DNA of 9,525 bases, taken from assembly GCA_003645215.1 (NCBI GenBank), contig QNEM01000062.1:1-9525 (forward strand). The letters run 5' to 3'. This DNA comes from Gammaproteobacteria bacterium. GTDB lineage: Bacteria; Pseudomonadota; Gammaproteobacteria; Eutrophobiales; Eutrophobiaceae. Numbering within the stretch: position 1 is the stretch's first letter; each line of letters starts with the position of its first letter. The notes beneath the pieces are model-generated. The model was not told the DNA's origin and searched no databases. It worked only from the letters and a program-made list of their open reading frames with translations. Below are positions 1-6,326 of this stretch, one piece after another. Made by a program: the position numbers and the translations under genes.

Positions 1-585
1 CGGGGTACTGGGAGTTTTCCTGATATCGACCAGGACAACGGTTCTGTCTTTGCGCCCATTCGGCGTAAACATACCTTTTGGTGTGACTGCATAGCGAGTG
101 AAATGACGTGGATGGGCTTCAGCTGGATTTCCTCCCCAATAGATGACGAGGTCAGCGCGGTTTTTAACCTCACCCAGAGACATGGTACTTTCACCGACAC
201 CCTGAAATGCCAGACCAGTCGGCCCATGGCAGACGGATGTCGTGGTATCAATCGTGCCTTTAATAATGTCGGTGATGGCGACCGCCTGACGCTGTGCCTC
301 GCAGGTGGTATCGCTGAGACCATAGGTGATGGGAAATTTTGCCTTGACCAGGGTTTGCGCGGCTTCTTCAATGGCCTCTTCCTTGCTAACTTCTTTACCA
401 TCGATCATGGCAACCGGCCAATCACCAATGGTATGTTCTGCGAACCAGGCACGACCCAAAACACAGGCTTTTTTTGCCTTGGTAATGCGCTTTTCATCCA
501 AATCGACAGTAAGTTCCATGTCATCGCAGACACAGCCACAAAATGTACAGGTTGCATTTTTAACCGTCTTTATATTCTCACTCAT
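1..585 (-). CDS. fhcB: Formylmethanofuran dehydrogenase subunit B-like protein (FhcB/FwdB), N-terminal 195 residues, cut by left edge
   Basis: Reading the minus strand from an ATG at 585 gives 195 codons without a stop; the rest lies beyond the window. Residues 13-22 read CTFCGCVCDD and a further Cys sits at 41, the pattern of the N-terminal [4Fe-4S] motif of FwdB/FmdB. Residues 116-122 (TSVCHGP) match the FwdB segment in which Cys is the protein ligand to W or Mo, followed by the conserved His. YWGGNPAEAHPRH (149-161) is also typical of the molybdopterin-oxidoreductase fold. In the family, subunit B with A, C and D transfers or oxidises the formyl group of formyl-methylofuran in the cytoplasm. 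A GAGG lies about 9-10 nt upstream of the ATG. The gene follows the FwdD-like gene by 42 bp and is probably co-transcribed with it. The family call is secure; whether the protein binds metal is inferred from the cysteines. Confidence 0.92.
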   Translation of the reverse strand, partial: MSENIKTVKNATCTFCGCVCDDMELTVDLDEKRITKAKKACVLGRAWFAEHTIGDWPVAMIDGKEVSKEEAIEEAAQTLVKAKFPITYGLSDTTCEAQRQAVAITDIIKGTIDTTTSVCHGPTGLAFQGVGESTMSLGEVKNRADLVIYWGGNPAEAHPRHFTRYAVTPKGMFTPNGRKDRTVVLVDIRKTPSTP

Positions 586-627
586 TGCTATCAAGCCTCA
601 TGCATCAGAATTTTTAGATGTTTTACT

Positions 628-972
628 TTATGTTACTTTTTCTACCAATACTTCCATATGTTTGGATAAAGGCATGCCGGTTCCTGCTGTATCACCATCC
701 ATTAATTGAGATGAGGGTGGTCCATAAGGGATAAACAACATACCTGATGGCAAGTCTTCGGGTTTACGACCTTTGCAAGAAACGATCGTTTCTCCAGTTT
801 CATTGCTTAAGCGGACTGAATCACCTTCTTCAAGACCAAGGCGTTGCATATCATCACTGTTAATTTCCAGAGTGCTCGTGACTGACAGGTATTCTTCCTT
901 CAGTTTGCCCTTATTAAGTGATGTGCCCTGTTTACTGGAACGGCCGGGCACTAATATCATGGTTTCTGCCAT
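628..972 (-). CDS. fwdD: FwdD-like molybdopterin dinucleotide-binding subunit of formylmethanofuran dehydrogenase
   Basis: A small protein (114 aa from the chosen start) that resembles formylmethanofuran dehydrogenase subunit D, the C-terminal molybdopterin-dinucleotide-binding beta-barrel of the MopB superfamily. Visible landmarks are GRSSKQG near the N-terminus, EEYLSV, LEINSDDMQRLGLEEGDSVRLS in the middle, the FIPYGPPSSQ segment and TAGTGMP near the C-terminus, all typical of FwdD/FmdD. In archaea this domain holds part of the bis-MGD cofactor together with subunit B, which is encoded directly downstream here. An in-frame ATG also exists at 984, but GAGGA at 982-978 lies 5 nt before the ATG at 972, so the start at 972 (MAETMILVPG) is preferred. 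It is the first gene of a minus-strand operon transcribed away from mptG. The name is a family assignment; the bacterial subunit nomenclature may differ. Confidence 0.85.
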   Translation of the reverse strand: MAETMILVPGRSSKQGTSLNKGKLKEEYLSVTSTLEINSDDMQRLGLEEGDSVRLSNETGETIVSCKGRKPEDLPSGMLFIPYGPPSSQLMDGDTAGTGMPLSKHMEVLVEKVT

Positions 973-1059
973 GTTAGTCCTCATGCTTGAAATTTTCAGG
1001 TATTTGACAGGTTAGATGATGAGACCGGCCTCTTTGGGCTTTGTATCTAATCCTCTAAT

Positions 1060-1074
1060 TGTGGACTTTCCACA
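1060..1074. promoter_or_regulatory. 15-nt palindrome TGTGGA-CTT-TCCACA, candidate operator
   Basis: A perfect 6-bp inverted repeat with a 3-nt centre. If the minus-strand promoter with its -10 at 1090-1085 is real, this palindrome begins a few bases downstream of the start point, in the 5' untranslated region of fwdD, where a repressor site or short RNA hairpin would be expected. No regulator is recognised. Confidence 0.4.
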
Positions 1075-1084
1075 GTAAGAATAG

Positions 1085-1127
1085 ATTATAGTCTGGAATT
1101 TTTACCGGGAACAGTAAAACATACTGT
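1085..1127 (-). promoter_or_regulatory. Candidate promoter for the fwdD-fhcB operon with an upstream inverted repeat
   Basis: On the minus strand a perfect TATAAT (1090-1085) is present, but at the usual spacing there is no good -35 hexamer (TGTTCC at best). The ACAGTA-N5-TACTGT inverted repeat at 1111-1127 is centred about 41 nt upstream of the expected start point near 1078, the position of a class II activator site. A good -10, a poor -35 and a palindrome at -41 together suggest an activator-dependent promoter. This is inference from spacing only. Confidence 0.4.
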
Positions 1128-1153
1128 CGATAACAATTAAGTAAAAACGTTTG

Positions 1154-1191
1154 CGACAGTATCTCAAATGACCAACATACAGTACTATAGT
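1154..1191 (+). promoter_or_regulatory. Candidate promoter for mptG operon (-10 TATAGT)
   Basis: TATAGT at 1186-1191, inside the palindrome ACTATAGT (1184-1191), is a 5/6 match to the -10 consensus. No clear -35 is found at 16-18 nt. A CGACAGTAT copy (1154-1162) sits roughly 40 nt upstream of the expected start point near 1198, mirroring the arrangement on the other strand. Low confidence. Confidence 0.3.
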
Positions 1192-1243
1192 CGGTCTACT
1201 GTGTGCAGATTAAGAATAGACATCAGAAAAAAGTCGTAAATAA

Positions 1244-2263
1244 ATGAAAAATAAAGAAATATCAGGTGCAGTTTGTGAGTCAATCAGTGTCATAGCACCT
1301 GCACGATTGCACCTTGGTTTTCTTGATATGCACGGTGGCCTGGGTCGACAGTTTGGCAGCCTCGGTCTCTGTCTGTCGGAAATATATACGCACCTGACTG
1401 CAAAAAAATCAGATGATATTGTAATTCACGGCCCATCGAGTCAACGTGGCACCGAGTATGTCTCGCGAATTTTCAATGCGCTCAAGATCACCGGGGGTGT
1501 GGACATTACAATCCATGAGGAGATCCCTGAACATGCAGGACTGGGTTCTGGAACACAACTTTCCCTGGCGATTGGCATGGCAATTTCCAGGCTGTACGGT
1601 TCTCAAAAATCTGTCAGGGAAATTGCAGCCTTGATGAAGCGTGGTAGCCGCTCGGGGATTGGTATCGGAGGGTTTTCCATGGGTGGTTTTCTGGTTGATG
1701 CGGGCAGAGGAGAGGCTACAGAAGTTCCCCCTATAGTAAGTCACTGTTATTTTCCTGAAGAATGGCGAGTATTACTGGTATTCGACAAGAATGTAGAGGG
1801 AATCAATGGTGCGCCAGAAAAGGAAATCTTTGATGAATTACCACCGATGACAGAAGAGGTCAGTGGGCGAATATGTAGATTGGTTCTTATGCAGGTGTTG
1901 CCCGCATTGGCAGAGAAAAACTGTATCAAATTTGGCTCGGCCATCACTGAAATACAAATCATGATAGGTGAACACTTCTCTGATGCACAAGATGGACATT
2001 ATAGTAGCCAGCAGGTAGCCGAGGTTATGCATTGGCTGTCGGATCGTGGCGCGACAGGCATTGGGCAAAGTTCATGGGGTCCGACTGGCTTCGCCATATA
2101 TCCAAATGAGCTTGAAGCTTATTCAGCGTTACAATCGGTGCGTAAAAACTGGCAGGAAGAAAAACATCTGGAGTTTTGTCTATGCACGGCACGTAATACA
2201 ATGGCCGATGTGATTATTGATGGTCAGTTGCCCCAGGATACAAATCTTCAAAGTTATCAGTAA
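1244..2263 (+). CDS. mptG: Beta-ribofuranosylaminobenzene 5'-phosphate synthase (beta-RFA-P synthase)
   Basis: A 339-aa protein of the GHMP-kinase-like beta-RFA-P synthase family, matching the usual family length. The enzyme joins 4-hydroxybenzoate (or p-aminobenzoate) to PRPP with loss of CO2 and PPi, the committed step to the arylribose part of H4MPT. Landmarks: APARLHLGFLDMHGGLGR at residues 18-35; the GHMP glycine-rich motif PEHAGLGSGTQL at 95-106; RGSRSGIGIGGF at 133-144; and GQSSWGPTGFAIY in the C-terminal third. The ATG at 1244 is the only start that keeps the conserved N-terminus, yet it has no Shine-Dalgarno sequence (the preceding bases are A-rich). It is the first gene of the plus-strand operon and lies 33 bp before mtdB. 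The family is secure; the symbol follows usage for the methylotroph orf4/MptG protein. Confidence 0.93.
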   Translation: MKNKEISGAVCESISVIAPARLHLGFLDMHGGLGRQFGSLGLCLSEIYTHLTAKKSDDIVIHGPSSQRGTEYVSRIFNALKITGGVDITIHEEIPEHAGLGSGTQLSLAIGMAISRLYGSQKSVREIAALMKRGSRSGIGIGGFSMGGFLVDAGRGEATEVPPIVSHCYFPEEWRVLLVFDKNVEGINGAPEKEIFDELPPMTEEVSGRICRLVLMQVLPALAEKNCIKFGSAITEIQIMIGEHFSDAQDGHYSSQQVAEVMHWLSDRGATGIGQSSWGPTGFAIYPNELEAYSALQSVRKNWQEEKHLEFCLCTARNTMADVIIDGQLPQDTNLQSYQ

Positions 2264-2296
2264 TAAATAATTAAATAATAAGCTAAGGAAGAATTA

Positions 2297-3202
2297 ATGA
2301 AAGATCCCTATTTGCTGCATATGTTTAACCCAACCAAGAATGTCAGTCCTTTTGATGTGAACATGGCCTATGAGGCCGAATATGATGGTGTCATTCCTTA
2401 TGGTGAAGTAACACTGGATGATATCCATACACTTACCCAGGATACGATTTTCTCCAGAGGGCCAAAAGGCTTGAAAAGAACCGGCATTTTTATCGGTGGC
2501 CGTTCATTTGGTATGGCCATTGATATGTTGAATCGAGCAAAGGCCGCCATGGTGCCACCCTTTGAAGTTTCAGTATTTGCCGATCCAAGTGGCGCGATCA
2601 CGACAGCGGCGGCCATGATTGCCAGTGTTGAGCACTGGGTAAAAAAGAAAACGGGTGACTCCCTGGAAGGTAAAAGCATACACATAATCGGTGGAACCGG
2701 TCCGGTCGGTGTTTGTGCCGGAATCATTGCTGCCCATTGTGGTGCAGAGGTTTATTTACTCAGTAGTCGGGGGCTTGAAGTGGCACAGGAATTTGCCGAA
2801 GAAAATAATGGTAAGTTTGGCGTGACAATGACGGGAGGAGATGGAAGCTCTGATGAATCACTGGGTAAGATGATTCAAGGCGCAGACATTGTTATTGGTT
2901 CTGCCAAGGCCGGTTTGCAGGTGTTATCAAAGGCACAATTGGCGAAGGCTGAAAACCTGATTGTTGCAGCGGATGCTAATGCCGTCCCGCCATTGGGCAT
3001 AGAAGGTATCGAAGTGCATGACATGGGCAAGGAACTTGATTTCACACCCAAGAAAGCGGTTGGTATAGGTGCATTAGCAATGGGTAACATAAAGTACAAG
3101 GTGCATTACCGTATGTTCCAGATGATGAGAGAAACAGATAAACCACTGTATCTGGATCATGACGAGGCCTTCAAGGTTGCGCGGGAGTATGCCGCAAAAT
3201 AA
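2297..3202 (+). CDS. mtdB: NAD(P)-dependent methylene-tetrahydromethanopterin dehydrogenase
   Basis: A 301-aa protein of the MtdA/MtdB family, which oxidises methylene-H4MPT to methenyl-H4MPT with reduction of NAD(P)+. The N-terminal catalytic segment contains NVSPFDVNMAYEAEYDGVIPY (residues 15-35), LTQDTIFSRGPKGLKRTGIFIGGR (46-69) and PPFEVSVFADPSGAITTAAAM (87-107). The Rossmann nucleotide loop IIGGTGPVGVCAG lies at 130-142. AAGGAAG placed 6 nt before the ATG is a strong ribosome binding site. H4MPT-only neighbours (mch, fae, mptG) favour MtdB over MtdA, which also acts on tetrahydrofolate; residue-level discrimination was not attempted. The last 14 bases overlap the next gene, implying translational coupling. 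Confidence 0.92.
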   Translation: MKDPYLLHMFNPTKNVSPFDVNMAYEAEYDGVIPYGEVTLDDIHTLTQDTIFSRGPKGLKRTGIFIGGRSFGMAIDMLNRAKAAMVPPFEVSVFADPSGAITTAAAMIASVEHWVKKKTGDSLEGKSIHIIGGTGPVGVCAGIIAAHCGAEVYLLSSRGLEVAQEFAEENNGKFGVTMTGGDGSSDESLGKMIQGADIVIGSAKAGLQVLSKAQLAKAENLIVAADANAVPPLGIEGIEVHDMGKELDFTPKKAVGIGALAMGNIKYKVHYRMFQMMRETDKPLYLDHDEAFKVAREYAAK

Positions 3203-4310
3203 TCAATATCTGATTATTTCACAATCTGGTCGCGCCTTAGCTGCATCTGCAAACCATGCAGGGATCGATACACATGTTATCGATCTGTTCGCAGATGAAG
3301 ATACTGCTGAATTTACGCTCTCAAACACTTCCGTCACTGGTTTCAGTGACGGAAATGATTCTAAAGAATTAATCAACATTGTTGCAGAATACACAAATAA
3401 CTATGCTGATCTCAGTGTGGTTATTGGCAGTGGCTTTGAGCAGAACCCGGAACTATTAGCACTGCTAGAGCATCGCGTTACAGTGATTGGGAATCACGCC
3501 AGTATCATTAGGCAGCTAAAAAACCCCGGTATCTTTTTCAAAAATCTGGAACAACTGGCACTGCCATACCCGGAATATTTCACCTGTGTAGATGATTCGA
3601 TTAAGGGTGATTTTCTCATCAAGACAATGGGTGGCGCTGGCGGCGGTCATATCAGGCATTACAAAAATGATAGTTCGCTAACATCTACAAGTTTTTTACA
3701 GGCATTTCTGAGGGGAAAAAATTACTCTGCGACGTTTATTGCTGACGGCACAGTAGCCCATGTGCTGGGCTTTAACGAAACATGGGTCTGTAAGGAAAAT
3801 AATGATTTTACCTTCGCCGGTGCGGTTTCAAATGTAAGCCTGTCGAATGAACTACGCCAACAGGTGACTGATGCCATTCGAAGAATAGTCGCATTATTCA
3901 AGCTCAAAGGTCTTTGTGGCCTGGATTTTATTGTCGAGGAGTCAGGAAAATATTCCATTCTTGAAGTGAATCCACGCCCCACGGCAACGTTTGAGCTGTA
4001 TGAGACTCAGGGGAGTTTATTTGTCCAGCACCTGGCTGCTTTTCAGGGAAAAATAACAGAACCTGAATTGGATCAAACAGGGTCTAGGGCGCTGGGGCTA
4101 TTATATGCCGGGAAAAGTATTACAATACCGCGTCTGGATTGGCCGGAATGGGTGACAGACAGGCCACAGGCTGGCAAACAAATCGCCATAGGTGAGCCTG
4201 TTTGCACAGTACATGCCGAAGGGCTGGCTGTGGAAGATGTCAAACAACAACTAAAAACAAGACTTGCCGATCTGCGAGAATCATTTGGATTTACAGTCGA
4301 AGCTGCCTAA
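3189..4310 (+). CDS. OrfY-type ATP-grasp protein of the H4MPT gene island (predicted carboxylate-amine ligase)
   Basis: A 373-aa ATP-grasp protein. The N-terminus (SQSGRALAASANHAGIDTHVIDLFAD, residues 11-36) is the pre-ATP-grasp Rossmann-like domain of the predicted carboligase family found beside mtdB/mch in methylotrophs. The nucleotide-binding part has IKTMGGAGGGHI (144-155), and the Mg-binding strand has GLDFIVEESGKYSILEVNPRPT (244-265). ATP-grasp ligases join a carboxylate, via acyl phosphate, to an amine; the substrate here is unknown. A role in H4MPT or methylofuran assembly is inferred from conserved neighbourhood. In frame, an ATG exists at 3159, but the start at 3189 puts the conserved domain near the N-terminus; it overlaps the mtdB end by 14 bp, with only a weak AAGG 12 nt upstream, so coupling to mtdB is likely. 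Start confidence is moderate. Confidence 0.85.
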   Translation: MPQNNQYLIISQSGRALAASANHAGIDTHVIDLFADEDTAEFTLSNTSVTGFSDGNDSKELINIVAEYTNNYADLSVVIGSGFEQNPELLALLEHRVTVIGNHASIIRQLKNPGIFFKNLEQLALPYPEYFTCVDDSIKGDFLIKTMGGAGGGHIRHYKNDSSLTSTSFLQAFLRGKNYSATFIADGTVAHVLGFNETWVCKENNDFTFAGAVSNVSLSNELRQQVTDAIRRIVALFKLKGLCGLDFIVEESGKYSILEVNPRPTATFELYETQGSLFVQHLAAFQGKITEPELDQTGSRALGLLYAGKSITIPRLDWPEWVTDRPQAGKQIAIGEPVCTVHAEGLAVEDVKQQLKTRLADLRESFGFTVEAA

Positions 4311-4413
4311 TCGTTTCAAAATCCGAAATTAATAACAAGAAAATCCGTGAACGGATAATAACTAATAGCTAAAAACTTTTGTGCCAACTAATAAAATAAT
4401 CAGGTGAATCCCT
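4311..4413 (+). promoter_or_regulatory. 103-bp spacer before mch with small hairpin and ribosome binding site
   Basis: This is the only sizeable gap within the plus-strand cluster upstream of fae. ATCCGT-GA-ACGGAT (4343-4356) can form a 5-6 bp hairpin. The octamer AAAATCCG occurs twice, at 4318-4325 and 4340-4347, 22 nt apart. AGGTGA at 4402-4407 is a good ribosome binding site 6 nt before the mch ATG. The hairpin has no T-run, so it is not a convincing terminator. The gap may carry a secondary promoter or an RNA-processing site; none can be assigned firmly. Confidence 0.4.
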
Positions 4414-5406
4414 ATGTCTAAACTGAATGATAGTAGTTTCCCCAGCGTAAACGCGCTAAGTGCACCTATTGTGCAATCTTTAATCGATAATGCCGATGCC
4501 CTGCGTTTAGGTATCTCAAAAATGAGTAATGGCACAACAGTAATAGATGCTGGAATTGATGTCAGGGGTGGGCTGGAAGCGGGTCGTCTTATTTCAGAAG
4601 TCTGCCTGGGTGGGCTTGGCAGCGTCAAACTCCGTGCCTCAACAAATTTTGAAAATTGGTCCTGGCATGTAGACGTCCACACATCACACCCGGTCCTTTC
4701 GTGTCTGGCCAGTCAATATGCAGGCTGGAGTCTTTCACATGGTGAAGGCAAGGGCGCCTTTAATGCTTTGGGTTCGGGGCCTGGTCGTGCCATGGGTAGC
4801 AAGGAAGAGTTGTTTGCAGAGCTGGGTTACAAGGATAAAGCCGATTCAGCTTGTCTGATTATAGAGGCTGATGCTAACCCACCTGTTGAAATCGCTGATA
4901 AGATCGCGAAAATGTGTGGGATTTCTGCAGATAAACTGACGCTGATAATAACACCGACATCGAGCCTGTGCGGTAGCGTTCAGGTGGTTGCCAGGGTACT
5001 GGAGACCTCATTACACAAGGTCCATGCGCTGGGTTTTGATCTTTCCAGGGTTGTTGATGGTGCGGGTAGTGCACCTATTTGCCCACCAGGAGTAGATTTT
5101 CTGACAGCGATGAGCCGCACTAATGACGCTATTTTATTTGCTGGACAGGTTCATCTGTTTTTACAGACTGGTGATGAAGAGGCAGAAGAGTTGGCGAATA
5201 ATTTACCTAGTAGTGCATCAAATGATTATGGCAAGCCTTTCGGTGAAGTGTTCAAGGACGTTGAGTATGATTTTTACAAGATTGATCCAATGTTATTCAG
5301 CCCCGCCAGAGTTGCTGTGACCGCAATGGATACTGGTAATACCTTTCATGCTGGAAAAATAGATCTGGCATTATTGGATAAATCATTCAGTAACAAGTGT
5401 GGCTGA
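4414..5406 (+). CDS. mch: Methenyl-tetrahydromethanopterin cyclohydrolase
   Basis: A 330-aa protein of the Mch family, about the usual length. It hydrolyses 5,10-methenyl-H4MPT to formyl-H4MPT in the cytoplasm, between MtdB and the formyltransferase step. Recognisable blocks are GIDVRGGLEAGRLISEVCLGGLG (residues 47-69), WHVDVHTSHPVLSCLASQYAGWSL (84-107), NALGSGPGRAM (117-127), followed by LIIEADANPP, TPTSSLCGSVQVVARVLET and the region around DGAGSAPICPPGVDFLTAMSRTNDAI. A good AGGTGA ribosome binding site supports the ATG. The stop TGA overlaps the GTG start of the next gene by 8 bp. Confidence 0.95.
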   Translation: MSKLNDSSFPSVNALSAPIVQSLIDNADALRLGISKMSNGTTVIDAGIDVRGGLEAGRLISEVCLGGLGSVKLRASTNFENWSWHVDVHTSHPVLSCLASQYAGWSLSHGEGKGAFNALGSGPGRAMGSKEELFAELGYKDKADSACLIIEADANPPVEIADKIAKMCGISADKLTLIITPTSSLCGSVQVVARVLETSLHKVHALGFDLSRVVDGAGSAPICPPGVDFLTAMSRTNDAILFAGQVHLFLQTGDEEAEELANNLPSSASNDYGKPFGEVFKDVEYDFYKIDPMLFSPARVAVTAMDTGNTFHAGKIDLALLDKSFSNKCG

Positions 5407-6319
5407 GTTAGCACCTAAAGTTGCAATTGTTACGGATGATCCTGGCTGGCACGGGCGTCAGCTCAAGGAAGCATTGGCTGCACATGGATTAAGTAGCCAG
5501 TATGTTTCTTCCATGGATTGCCATATGGATATTGCTGAACCTGGTACCGAGATCAATCTTCCCGGTTTTGAGCAAGACCCTTTGGCTGTTTTTGTCCGAG
5601 GCGTGCCGGGGGGTACGCTTGAGCAGGTAATATTTCGCTTGAACATCCTGCATGCCTTATCTGACATGGGCATTGTTGTGTATAACAATCCACGCGGCAT
5701 TGAGCGAACGGTTGACAAGGTGATGACCAGCTTTCTACTCAAGCAAGCCGGCATCCCAACACCAAATACCTGGGTGTGTGAAGCAAAAGAAAAGGCCGAG
5801 TTTATTTATCAGCGAGAGTGTGGGCAGGGGAGAAAACTGGTTTCAAAACCACTGTTTGGTTCACAGGGGGTAGGCGTGCAACTGCTTGATAGTGATACGG
5901 GGCTGTTCCACGACGAAACCTTTGCCGGTGTTTATTATTTGCAATCCTTCATTGACTGTGGGGATAAAGACTCCTTTGACATCAGGGTATTTGTTATCAA
6001 TGGCAAGGCACAAGCTGCTATGACTCGGCGCAGCACACACTGGATCACCAATCGCGCCCAGGGCGCTGAATGTGAAGCGCTGAAACTGGATGCAGAATTA
6101 ACTCAATTGTCAGAGGCCGCCGTCAAGGCTGTCGGCATTGATTATGGTGGTGTTGATTTAATCCCCGATGCCGAGGGAAATCTACAAGTCATTGAAGTAA
6201 ATAGTATTCCTGCATGGTGGGGACTACAAAAGGTCACAGGTTTCAATATAGCCTCAAGCCTGATCGACGATATGGTCAATCGCCTTGGCAATGCCAATTC
6301 ATTAACAGTCCTGCCCTGA
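5399..6319 (+). CDS. Orf5-type RimK-like ATP-grasp ligase of the H4MPT gene island
   Basis: A 306-aa protein with the RimK/MptN-like ATP-grasp fold, matching the methylotroph Orf5 position directly after mch. Visible motifs: TVDKVMTSFLLKQAGIPTPNTW (residues 104-125), the nucleotide-binding VSKPLFGSQGVGVQLL (148-163), DIRVFVINGKAQAAMTRRS (194-212), and the Mg-binding end GGVDLIPDAEGNLQVIEVNSIPAWWGLQ (250-277). RimK-family enzymes add glutamate or other amino acids to a carboxylate, and the archaeal MptN adds glutamate to an H4MPT derivative, so an amino-acid ligase acting on the pterin or methylofuran cofactor is a reasonable inference but unproven. The start is GTG at 5399 and overlaps the mch end by 8 bp, with no Shine-Dalgarno of its own; it is probably translated by coupling to mch. 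Confidence 0.86.
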   Translation: MAELAPKVAIVTDDPGWHGRQLKEALAAHGLSSQYVSSMDCHMDIAEPGTEINLPGFEQDPLAVFVRGVPGGTLEQVIFRLNILHALSDMGIVVYNNPRGIERTVDKVMTSFLLKQAGIPTPNTWVCEAKEKAEFIYQRECGQGRKLVSKPLFGSQGVGVQLLDSDTGLFHDETFAGVYYLQSFIDCGDKDSFDIRVFVINGKAQAAMTRRSTHWITNRAQGAECEALKLDAELTQLSEAAVKAVGIDYGGVDLIPDAEGNLQVIEVNSIPAWWGLQKVTGFNIASSLIDDMVNRLGNANSLTVLP

Positions 6320-6326
6320 AATCAGC

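Larger units (their letters stand above)
1072..1202. repeat. Array of six ACAGTA/TACTGT half-sites
   Basis: ACAGTA occurs on the plus strand at 1072-1077, 1111-1116, 1156-1161 and 1179-1184; the complement TACTGT occurs at 1122-1127 and 1197-1202. Two form a tight inverted repeat, ACAGTA-N5-TACTGT (1111-1127). Extended copies ATACTGTCG (1121-1129) and CGACAGTAT (1154-1162) form a 9-bp perfect inverted repeat across 24 nt. Random sequence of this length would be expected to hold far fewer than one copy; only a few scattered copies were noticed in the rest of the window. This fits binding sites of a DNA-binding regulator. Confidence 0.55.
973..1243. promoter_or_regulatory. Divergent intergenic regulatory region between fwdD and mptG
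   Basis: This 271-bp stretch has no credible ORF and separates two operons transcribed outward. It is AT-rich and unusually dense in short repeats: six copies of ACAGTA or its complement TACTGT, a 15-nt palindrome, a 10-bp direct repeat (TAAGAATAGA at 1076-1085 and 1211-1220), and a TATAGTC pair at 1087-1093 and 1186-1192. The most likely reading is a shared control region for both operons. There is no Shine-Dalgarno sequence worth the name in front of mptG. Confidence 0.7.

Noticed and set aside
103..669. A 188-codon plus-strand open frame over the left end
   Set aside because: It is antisense to fhcB, whose minus-strand reading carries conserved FwdB motifs; the plus-strand product has no recognisable domain.
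973..984. Upstream ATG of the FwdD-like gene at 984
   Set aside because: The GAGGA spanning this codon is the ribosome binding site for the ATG at 972, which gives the expected short N-terminus.
1004..1009. Perfect TTGACA on the plus strand as a -35 element
   Set aside because: No -10-like hexamer lies 16-18 bp downstream, and the region is the 5' leader side of the minus-strand gene.
973..1243. CRISPR-like or mobile-element repeats
   Set aside because: Repeats are only 6-10 bp, irregularly spaced and in both orientations; no transposase, integrase, tRNA or target-site duplication is seen anywhere in the window.
3159..3188. Upstream ATG of the OrfY-type gene
   Set aside because: It would add ten residues without homology and a longer overlap with mtdB, and has no ribosome binding site; 3189 places the conserved domain properly.
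4340..4356. Hairpin before mch as a rho-independent terminator
   Set aside because: There is no T-run after the short stem on either strand, and the genes on both sides belong to the same pathway.
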